From contig DNPJ01000100.1 of NCBI GenBank assembly GCA_003501485.1, forward strand, positions 1 to 5,340: a stretch of 5,340 nt of DNA, in the 5' to 3' direction. Under the pieces are notes generated by a model. The model did no database searches, was not told the origin of the DNA, and saw only the letters and a program-made list of their open reading frames with translations. This document shows positions 1 to 5,219 of this stretch, piece by piece. This DNA is from Bacillota bacterium. Its GTDB lineage: Bacteria > Bacillota_I > Bacilli_A > RFN20 > CAG-826. Position 1 is the first letter of the stretch. Every line of letters starts with the position of its first letter. Position numbers and translations under genes: made by a program.

Positions 1-83
1 CCTAAAAGATATCCTGCTGTTGCGCCAACACCTCCAACAAGAACAAATATTGAACCATATAAAAATATCTTCTTATTTATCAT
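1..83 (-). CDS. Partial gene, N-terminus of a membrane-anchored protein of unknown function
   Basis: Only the first 27 codons plus two bases are visible; the rest lies beyond the left edge. The product starts MINKKIFLYG, with two lysines followed by a glycine-rich hydrophobic stretch from about residue 6 to 27. This looks like an uncleaved signal anchor or a first transmembrane helix. The ATG overlaps the stop of the upstream gene in an ATGA arrangement (4 bp shared), and a strong SD (GAGGAGGG) sits 9 bases upstream inside that gene, so the start is well supported and translation is probably coupled. The upstream gene product also opens with a short basic stretch and a glycine-rich helix, so the two may form a pair of related or interacting surface proteins (inference). 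No family is recognised. Confidence 0.7.
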   Translation of the reverse strand, partial: MINKKIFLYGSIFVLVGGVGATAGYLL

Positions 84-1084
84 CTTAATTTACCCTCCTC
101 AGGATAAGCTATATACGAATTTATATCAGGTATTAAATAATCATTAGTGTCTTTAAAGAAATATGTAGTTAAAGTTCCTTTAACATTTGATTGAACATTA
201 CCAATTCCAGCGGAATAATATTCTTCAACAAAAGAAGAAACCAATTCAAATTTTTCATCCAAATTATATGTGAGATGAATATAACTAAAAGATGAAACAT
301 TCGACCCGGAAAGATTGATCATTCTTTTATAATATTTTGCAACCCCACTTGTAGTATTGAGTTCCATATATAACTTGTATCCACCTTCGACCTTACTAAT
401 ATTAGAACTACCCATTATAGGTTTGCCGTCCTCTCCTTTTTGAGTTACTGTGTCAGTGAGGATTGTTTTTGATGAAACAACATAAACACTTGGATCATCG
501 AGAGTTTTTCCAAATTTATCTTTATAAGTACTTGCCGTATAATCATTTGTTTTCGGATTATCGTAATTTGGATGTTCTGCATCGGTTAAATCTCCAAGAT
601 AACTTTTAATTGGAGAATCACTATTCGTGCCATCTTGATAATCGCGTTGACAAACTCTTATGTCTATCATCGCACCAGGTTTACTTTTAGATAAAGCTTC
701 TTCCATGAATTTATCACCATTTTTAATAGTGCAATTTCTAATATCAAGTTTTACTGCTGAATCAGCAAAACCATAGCCAAGAGCAACGCTATTCTCAGCA
801 AGTGTAAAATTATCTAGTGCATAATGAGCGATATCCGAAAGAGAATATTCTTGGGTAACGTCTTTGCCGTCCGCAATCGTTTTTTGAACTTTTCTTTGTA
901 GTTCAATTACATCATAAACATCATTTTTCACTGATACTTTTGACATATCAACTTTAGGGCTCTTTATTAAATAAGAAAAAAGTACACCAAGACCACCACC
1001 GATAACTAATCCGCCTAATGCGAATGTTGTTAGCAATAATGCTTTGCCTTTTTTTGTTTTAGGATCTTCTTTAAATATATTCAT
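80..1084 (-). CDS. Signal-anchored extracytoplasmic protein, function unknown (334 aa)
   Basis: I do not recognise a family. The short basic N-terminus (residues 1-13, several Lys) is followed by one strongly hydrophobic, glycine-rich helix at about residues 14-40. The remaining ~290 residues are polar, so the protein should be anchored in the membrane with most of its mass outside the cell. The helix is not followed by a lipobox cysteine, so it is not an obvious lipoprotein. The exported part contains only two cysteines (C118, C145), which could form a disulfide. Residues ~150-230 are rich in Asp, Asn, Ser, Thr and Lys and look loop-like. Residues ~234-312 alternate polar and hydrophobic residues and suggest an antiparallel beta-sheet. 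The ATG at 1084 follows a GAGGATAG SD by about 11 bases. It is first in a minus-strand operon, and its TGA overlaps the next ATG. A role in envelope structure or substrate binding is only a guess. Confidence 0.85.
   Translation of the reverse strand: MNIFKEDPKTKKGKALLLTTFALGGLVIGGGLGVLFSYLIKSPKVDMSKVSVKNDVYDVIELQRKVQKTIADGKDVTQEYSLSDIAHYALDNFTLAENSVALGYGFADSAVKLDIRNCTIKNGDKFMEEALSKSKPGAMIDIRVCQRDYQDGTNSDSPIKSYLGDLTDAEHPNYDNPKTNDYTASTYKDKFGKTLDDPSVYVVSSKTILTDTVTQKGEDGKPIMGSSNISKVEGGYKLYMELNTTSGVAKYYKRMINLSGSNVSSFSYIHLTYNLDEKFELVSSFVEEYYSAGIGNVQSNVKGTLTTYFFKDTNDYLIPDINSYIAYPEEGKLR
93..100 (-). promoter_or_regulatory. SD site GAGGAGGG for the left-edge gene
   Basis: On the minus strand GAGGAGGG lies within the last codons of the 334-residue gene and is followed by a 9-base spacer and the ATG at 83. 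It is a near-ideal anti-SD match and decides the start of the downstream gene. Confidence 0.8.
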
Positions 1085-1092
1085 CGCTTTTT

Positions 1093-1100
1093 CTATCCTC
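1093..1100 (-). promoter_or_regulatory. SD site GAGGATAG for the 334-aa gene
   Basis: GAGGATAG lies upstream of the ATG at 1084, with GAGGA about 11 bases from the start codon. If transcription begins about 7 bases after the -10 at 1113-1108, the leader is only about 17 bases long and the SD sits at its very 5' end. Confidence 0.6.
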
Positions 1101-1107
1101 GGTGCAT

Positions 1108-1113
1108 ATTATA
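1108..1113 (-). promoter_or_regulatory. -10 element TATAAT for the minus-strand membrane-protein operon
   Basis: A perfect TATAAT on the minus strand lies about 24 bases upstream of the ATG at 1084. At 17-bp spacing the -35 position (1136-1131) reads TAATGT, a poor match to TTGACA, so the promoter may need an activator. The -10 overlaps a perfect palindrome (1109-1124), so a protein bound there would block RNA polymerase. No other -10 this close to consensus is seen in the intergenic region in this orientation. Confidence 0.5.
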
Positions 1114-1124
1114 CATATGTATAA
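1109..1124. promoter_or_regulatory. Candidate operator, 16-bp perfect palindrome
   Basis: TTATACATATGTATAA is a perfect 16-bp inverted repeat with no spacer, the size expected for a dimeric HTH regulator. It overlaps the minus-strand -10 and lies about 150 bp upstream of the divergent XRE regulator gene, so autorepression or cross-regulation by that regulator is plausible. The palindrome is seen directly; its use as an operator is inferred. AT-only palindromes also arise by chance in AT-rich DNA, but the two C/G positions make this one less trivial. Confidence 0.45.
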
Positions 1125-1149
1125 AAATAGACATTATTTTTCTTTAACA

Positions 1150-1204
1150 AAGAGAGCGTTCTAGTCTCTAGAGAATAATTTTTTCAATTCTCAAAAAAAG
1201 AGAA
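1150..1204. repeat. Cluster of GAGA/TCTC inverted repeats in the divergent intergenic region
   Basis: Several dyads built from the same half-site sit within 55 bases: AGAGA (1151-1155) with TCTCT (1165-1169); the perfect 10-bp palindrome TCTCTAGAGA (1165-1174); GAGAAT (1171-1176) with ATTCTC (1187-1192); and TTCTC-A7-GAGAA (1188-1204). They lie upstream of both divergent promoters. They could be tandem binding sites for one regulator. They cannot all form hairpins together because they share arms. Confidence 0.4.
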
Positions 1205-1222
1205 CATAAGCAATCATCGAAA

Positions 1223-1240
1223 CAATTTTATTAAAAATTG
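1223..1240. repeat. Inverted repeat overlapping the plus-strand -35
   Basis: CAATTTTATTAAAAATTG has perfect 7-bp arms around a 4-base centre and ends inside the proposed -35 (1238-1243) of the regulator gene. A second dyad downstream, TATAAAA (1244-1250) with TTTTATA (1256-1262) around a 5-base centre, covers the spacer. Either could be an operator. Both are almost pure A/T and may be compositional. Confidence 0.3.
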
Positions 1241-1266
1241 CTATATAAAATAGAATTTTATAGAAT
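1238..1266 (+). promoter_or_regulatory. Candidate promoter of the regulator-flavoprotein operon
   Basis: The -35 TTGCTA (1238-1243, 4 of 6 matches) is followed by an exact 17-bp spacer and -10 TAGAAT (1261-1266, 5 of 6 matches). Transcription would start at about 1273, which is the A of the ATG, giving a leaderless transcript. A second TAGAAT lies 10 bp upstream (1251-1256) and TATAAA lies at 1244-1249, but neither has a good -35 at the right distance. The upstream alternatives would give leaders of only about 10-17 bases that still lack an SD. Confidence 0.45.
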
Positions 1267-1272
1267 TATGGT

Positions 1273-1884
1273 ATGGAAAATTTAAATGAAATAGTTGCTT
1301 CAAATTTAACTGAATTGAGAAAGAAAAGTGGACTCACTCAGCAACAACTGGCACAGCAAATTAATTACAGCGATAAAACAATATCTAAATGGGAATTAGG
1401 CCAAGCTATTCCTAGTGTTGATGTTTTAAAAGATATTGCAGACTATTATGGTGTCACTATTGATTACTTGATTACACCAAATGATAAAGTAGCGGAGATC
1501 AATACAAAAAAATCAAGGAACAAACTGTACAACAAAATCATTATGATACTTCTTGTAAATATTGTAATTGTTTTAATAGCTACAGTAGTTTTTGTATGGT
1601 CATGTATCTCCTACACTAATGGAGTTACAATCTTAGATCATCAAATATTTCCGTATTGGCAAGGTTTTGTTTGGGCGACTTCTTTATGTTTCTTGGTATC
1701 TTTTGTTTTAGTAAGACGTCAATGGAGAAAAAATAGAATCGCTCAAATGATTCTTAGTTCGTTCTTTGTTTGGACAATTATTACTTCGTTCTACTTACAA
1801 TTTTTAAGTCAAAATGTTTGGTATATTTATTTTGTTGGAATACCTGTTCAAATAGGAATAATTCTCCTATCCAACATGCGTTAA
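1273..1884 (+). CDS. Membrane-bound XRE/Cro-CI family transcriptional regulator
   Basis: Residues 1-66 form a classic HTH_3 DNA-binding domain: LTQQQLAQQ at 21-29 is the first HTH helix, YSDKTISKWEL at 32-42 the recognition helix with the usual W40-E41, followed by the conserved Pro and I/L-rich helices to YLI. A polar linker (67-87, lysine-rich) leads to four likely membrane helices at about 88-112, 128-148, 156-176 and 182-200. The DNA-binding domain should therefore be held at the inner face of the membrane, an architecture found in many Firmicutes regulators, and the membrane part may sense a signal or partner. In-frame upstream codons reach a TAG at 1261, so ATG 1273 is the only sensible ATG. 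It has no SD, and the promoter places transcription start at or close to it. The stop is three bases before the flavoprotein gene. Likely targets are its own operon and the divergent membrane-protein genes (inference). Confidence 0.9.
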   Translation: MENLNEIVASNLTELRKKSGLTQQQLAQQINYSDKTISKWELGQAIPSVDVLKDIADYYGVTIDYLITPNDKVAEINTKKSRNKLYNKIIMILLVNIVIVLIATVVFVWSCISYTNGVTILDHQIFPYWQGFVWATSLCFLVSFVLVRRQWRKNRIAQMILSSFFVWTIITSFYLQFLSQNVWYIYFVGIPVQIGIILLSNMR

Positions 1885-1887
1885 TTT

Positions 1888-3006
1888 ATGAAAATTATTA
1901 TTATCGGTGCTGGAACAAGCGGTTTAACCGCTTCTATTAATCTAAAAAGAATACATAAATCTTCTGATATTTTAGTTATTGAACATTTAAATAAACCGTT
2001 TAAGAAAATCTTGGCAACAGGAAATGGGAAATGTAACATATCAAATTCAAATATCGATATTTCTAAATTCAATAATCCAATATTTGTAAAAAATATATTT
2101 GGCAAAGATTATTTTTCAAAAATAAATAGTTTCCTTGATAGCGTTCATATAAAAACGAAAGAAGTAAATGAATTAATTTATCCAATAACTGAATCTTCCG
2201 AAACTATTCGAAACGCTTTTTTAAACGAAGTTCATAAATTAGGAATAAAAATTCATGTTGATGAAGAACTCATCGATTACAAAATTGATAATAACCAAAT
2301 AATTGTTTTCACAAATAAGAATAAATATGTTTGCGATAAATTAATCATTACAACCGGAGGGTGCTCTTCACCTAAACTAGGAAGTGATGGAAAAATATTT
2401 GAGATTCTAAAAAGACATGATTATAAAATTTCAAAAGTGTATCCAGGCTTATGCCCCATCAATACAAAAGAAAACACAAAAGAATTAGACGGATTGAGAA
2501 TCAAAGGCCTAGTTTCGCTTATTAAAGACGACAAATTAGTTTATCAAGAAGATGGAGAAGTATTATTCAAAAAGCATGGTTTAAGCGGAATTGTAATTTT
2601 TAATATCGCTTCATTAATAGCAAGAGACATCAATCACAAATATAAAATATCAATTAACACACTTCCAAAATTTAACAAGGAAACATTGATTAATGAATTA
2701 CTAAAGTATGGAAAAGATGTATTTTTATGTGAATATGTTCATCCATTATTAAAAAAATATTTATTAGATCAAAAACTAGATATTATTTCATCGTTAACAA
2801 ACTTAACATTTAATTTTGATTCATTATATGATTTTGAATTTTCTCAGGTGTCAGTCGGCGGATTATCAATTGATAATATCAATGATGATATGTCATCAAA
2901 AATCGAAAAGAATGTTTATTTTGCAGGTGAAATATTAAATGTCGATGGACCTTGTGGAGGTTATAATCTTACGTTTGCAATATTGTCTGCATTAAACATA
3001 AATTAG
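1888..3006 (+). CDS. HI0933/BaiN-family NAD(P)/FAD-dependent oxidoreductase (372 aa)
   Basis: A cytoplasmic flavoprotein of the HI0933-like family (PF03486; YhiN and BaiN relatives). The N-terminal Rossmann motif GAGTSG (7-12) binds FAD, and E32 ends the second strand as expected for ribose binding. The family hallmark ATGNGKCNISN spans 43-53. TTGGCSSPKLGSDG (155-168), GEVLFKKHGLSG (223-234), GGLSIDN (324-330) and YFAGEILNVDGPCGGYN (344-360) are further conserved blocks, the last closing the FAD site. At 372 residues it is somewhat shorter than the roughly 400 usual, mostly because the final helix after GGYN is cut short. All recognisable motifs are intact, so I treat it as functional. ATG 1888 follows the regulator stop by three bases with no SD, suggesting termination-reinitiation. 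Most family members have no proven substrate. BaiN of Clostridium scindens has been linked to bile-acid dehydroxylation, but family membership alone does not show that here. The gene is visibly more AT-rich than the minus-strand genes. Confidence 0.9.
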   Translation: MKIIIIGAGTSGLTASINLKRIHKSSDILVIEHLNKPFKKILATGNGKCNISNSNIDISKFNNPIFVKNIFGKDYFSKINSFLDSVHIKTKEVNELIYPITESSETIRNAFLNEVHKLGIKIHVDEELIDYKIDNNQIIVFTNKNKYVCDKLIITTGGCSSPKLGSDGKIFEILKRHDYKISKVYPGLCPINTKENTKELDGLRIKGLVSLIKDDKLVYQEDGEVLFKKHGLSGIVIFNIASLIARDINHKYKISINTLPKFNKETLINELLKYGKDVFLCEYVHPLLKKYLLDQKLDIISSLTNLTFNFDSLYDFEFSQVSVGGLSIDNINDDMSSKIEKNVYFAGEILNVDGPCGGYNLTFAILSALNIN

Positions 3007-3013
3007 AGATAAT

Positions 3014-3050
3014 AAAAAGCATTTCAAGATCGAATCAAGAAATGCTTTTT
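3014..3050. terminator. Bidirectional Rho-independent terminator between convergent genes
   Basis: Perfect 12-bp arms, AAAAAGCATTTC (3014-3025) and GAAATGCTTTTT (3039-3050), flank a 13-base centre in which GAT/ATC can add three more pairs. On either strand the stem ends in five T, so it can terminate the plus operon (stop at 3006) and the minus ene-reductase gene (stop at 3057). It fills nearly all of the 50-base gap between the two genes. Confidence 0.85.
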
Positions 3051-3056
3051 CAATAA

Positions 3057-5105
3057 TTATATTTTCATTGCAACATCCCAAGCTTGCCAAATGACTGTTC
3101 TTAAATTTCCAACTTTTGAACAATCACCAACAATATGGACCCCTTTAGTGGTAAGAGGCATTGGAACATAACCAACCGAGAGAATAACGCTGTCAGAAGA
3201 AATAGAAAATTCTTTACCATCTTTTCCTTTTACAACAACGCCGTCATCGTTAATTTTGCATAACGCTGTTTCAAGATGGACTTCTACTTTATTTAATTTA
3301 AAGAAGTCTCTTAAATATGAAGAATTTGCTAAGCAAACACCTTTAACCGCGATTAAATCATTTTTCATTTCAACGATAATTGGTTTTTTACCTTTAAGAT
3401 ATAAATCATATGCAATTTCGCAGCCTGTAAGACCACCACCAACGATAACAACAGTGTTGCCAACTTCTTTTTTGTTCAATAGATAATCGCATGCTTCAAT
3501 AGCTTTTTCACTACCTTCAACATTGATTTTTCTTGCTTTTGCGCCGGTTGCAACAACAACCTCATCTACATCAAGTTTTGAAACATCTTTTACTTCAGTA
3601 TTCAATTTAACTTCAATAGGGAGTTTAGCGATTTCGCGCTTATACCATTCAATCAATTGACGATCTTTTTCTTTAAACGAAGGAGCAGCGGCCGCGATAA
3701 AGATACCACCTAATTCGTTATTCTTTTCATATATGGTGACTCTATGTCCACGCATTGCAAGAACGCGTGCAACTTCCATTCCGCCAATACCACCTCCAAT
3801 AACAGCAACTTTTTTAGCTTTTTTAGCAGGCTTTAAGTAATATTTCTTCGATTGCATTGTCTCTGGATTAAGAGCGCATCTTGCCATGTGAATAGCATCA
3901 CTTAATTCTTGATCATTGGCTACACCATTATAATGGCACATCGTAAAACAAGCGTTATGACAACAAATACAAGGTCTTATATCTTCTTCACGATCTTCCA
4001 TCATTTTTGTGACCCATTCTGAATCAGCAAGAAATTGACGAGCCACACCCATACCATCAATTTTGCCTTCTTTTATTGCATTTGCAGCAACATCAGGTGT
4101 CATTCTTCCTGCACAGACAACTGGGATATCAACAAATTTCTTGATGTGTTCAACTTCGCTTAAATTGCAGTTAGTAGGCATATATCCAGGTGGATGAGCC
4201 CAATACCAAGCATCATAGGTTCCGTTATCACAGTTAAGCATATCGTATCCAGCATCTTGAAGATATTTAGCGGCTTTTTCAGATTCTTTCATATCACGAC
4301 CAACTTCCACATATTCTTCACCTGGAAGGGCGCCTTCTCTAAATCCCTTAGTTTTGCTAACAACTGAATAACGAAGAGAAACAGGATAATCTTCACCACA
4401 TAATTTTTTAATAGCTTTAACAATTTCAACTGGGAAACGATATCTATTTTCAAAACTTCCACCATATTCATCAGTACGATGGTTTGTGTATTTCATTGTA
4501 AATTGATCAAGTAAATATCCTTCATGTACAGCATGAATCTCAACACCATCAACGCCAGCATCTTTACATAATTTTGCGGTTTGAGCAAAAGCATAAATCA
4601 TTTTGTCAATTTGCTTTTTTGTTAATGCTTTTGAAGGAACCTTATCTGACCATCTATTCGGAAGTTCTGATGGAGCAGCACAAAGGTATTCAACATTTAA
4701 AATTGGTTTAGCAAGGACATTTAATACTTTATTATTAACAATCTTTTCCATTAGATCGTTGACCGCAAAAGAACGACCAAATCCTGCAGTTAACTGAACA
4801 AACATTTTGCTACCAGTTTTGTGGAATTCAATCATGAATTTTTTTAATTTTTTAAACATTCCTTTGTTGGTATAAAGCCATCTTCCAAGCATTGGGTCGC
4901 GAACAGGAGCAATGCCAGGTAAAACTAAACCTACATTATTTTTAGCTTTATCAAGCAAAAATTTAGCGGCTTCCTTATCAAAATGACATGGTTCCATCCA
5001 ACCAAAAATTGATGTACCTCCCATAGAAGTTAAAACAATGCGATTTTTAATTTCTACATTGCCAATTTTCCATGGAGTGAATAATGGTTTATAAGACTCT
5101 TTCAT
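3057..5105 (-). CDS. OYE-type flavin/[4Fe-4S] ene-reductase, 2,4-dienoyl-CoA/enoate reductase family (682 aa)
   Basis: A cytoplasmic NAD(P)H-dependent reductase of activated C=C bonds. The N-terminal FMN TIM barrel (about 1-370) opens with PLFTPWKIGNVEIKNRIV (7-24) and carries HAVHEGYLLDQF (191-202) and NHRTDEYGGSFENR (208-221). By comparison with E. coli FadH from memory, Y197 and perhaps H304 are the catalytic acid residues. VVCAGRM (329-335) and GMGVARQFLAD (351-361) form the phosphate-binding end of the barrel. C379, C382 and C386, then C410 in ARCALNP, are the likely [4Fe-4S] ligands. An FAD domain follows with GGGIGG (437-442) and E460, then a nested NAD(P) domain with GGGLTG (556-561) and E579; the acidic residue hints at NADH over NADPH. 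HIVGDC (657-662) closes the FAD site. Length fits the fused family (about 640-690). The start has a strong SD. The substrate is unknown; a dienoyl-CoA, an enoate such as cinnamate, or a 3-oxo-delta4 steroid or bile acid are all possible. The gene appears monocistronic. Confidence 0.92.
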   Translation of the reverse strand: MKESYKPLFTPWKIGNVEIKNRIVLTSMGGTSIFGWMEPCHFDKEAAKFLLDKAKNNVGLVLPGIAPVRDPMLGRWLYTNKGMFKKLKKFMIEFHKTGSKMFVQLTAGFGRSFAVNDLMEKIVNNKVLNVLAKPILNVEYLCAAPSELPNRWSDKVPSKALTKKQIDKMIYAFAQTAKLCKDAGVDGVEIHAVHEGYLLDQFTMKYTNHRTDEYGGSFENRYRFPVEIVKAIKKLCGEDYPVSLRYSVVSKTKGFREGALPGEEYVEVGRDMKESEKAAKYLQDAGYDMLNCDNGTYDAWYWAHPPGYMPTNCNLSEVEHIKKFVDIPVVCAGRMTPDVAANAIKEGKIDGMGVARQFLADSEWVTKMMEDREEDIRPCICCHNACFTMCHYNGVANDQELSDAIHMARCALNPETMQSKKYYLKPAKKAKKVAVIGGGIGGMEVARVLAMRGHRVTIYEKNNELGGIFIAAAAPSFKEKDRQLIEWYKREIAKLPIEVKLNTEVKDVSKLDVDEVVVATGAKARKINVEGSEKAIEACDYLLNKKEVGNTVVIVGGGLTGCEIAYDLYLKGKKPIIVEMKNDLIAVKGVCLANSSYLRDFFKLNKVEVHLETALCKINDDGVVVKGKDGKEFSISSDSVILSVGYVPMPLTTKGVHIVGDCSKVGNLRTVIWQAWDVAMKI

Positions 5106-5110
5106 AGATA

Positions 5111-5116
5111 TCCTCC
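5111..5116 (-). promoter_or_regulatory. SD site GGAGGA for the ene-reductase
   Basis: GGAGGA on the minus strand is separated by 5 bases (TATCT) from the ATG at 5105. This strong, well-spaced site fixes the start. Confidence 0.85.
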
Positions 5117-5199
5117 GTAATGTTAAAATTATTTTATTAAATAATAAAAACCATTTCCATAAAAAAATACTGAATTGGTTAAAAAGTTAATTGTTAATA

Positions 5200-5219
5200 A
5201 AACATTCTTTAAAATGTTT
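5200..5219. repeat. Weak hairpin AAACATT/AATGTTT upstream of the ene-reductase
   Basis: Perfect 7-bp arms (5200-5206 and 5213-5219) flank a 6-base loop. Read on the minus strand it is followed by TATTAA rather than a real T-tract, so it would be a poor terminator for a gene arriving from the right. It could also be an operator dyad. With one G-C pair per stem it may be chance. Confidence 0.25.

Noticed and set aside
80..1084. Possibility that the organism uses TGA for Trp
   Set aside because: Every Trp in the five genes comes from TGG and no gene has an internal TGA. The single terminal TGA is followed at once by TAA, so it is uninformative by itself, but nothing supports an altered code.
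1171..1192. GAGAAT/ATTCTC hairpin as a terminator for either divergent gene
   Set aside because: Both flanking genes read away from this region, so no transcript needs to end here. The stem is only 6 bp with a 10-base loop.
1881..2105. Minus-strand open frame of 74 codons inside the start of the flavoprotein gene
   Set aside because: It lies entirely opposite conserved FAD-binding motifs of the real gene, has no SD or family resemblance, and reads as antisense of an AT-rich coding region.
3256..3486. Plus-strand open frame of 76 codons within the ene-reductase gene
   Set aside because: Antisense to the conserved NAD(P)-binding domain; the peptide has no domain-like features and no SD.
4289..4471. 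Minus-strand open frame of 60 codons overlapping the ene-reductase in another frame
   Set aside because: Same-strand shadow of the TIM-barrel coding sequence, with no independent signals.
4603..4797. Plus-strand open frame of 64 codons within the ene-reductase gene
   Set aside because: Antisense shadow; no SD and no recognisable product.
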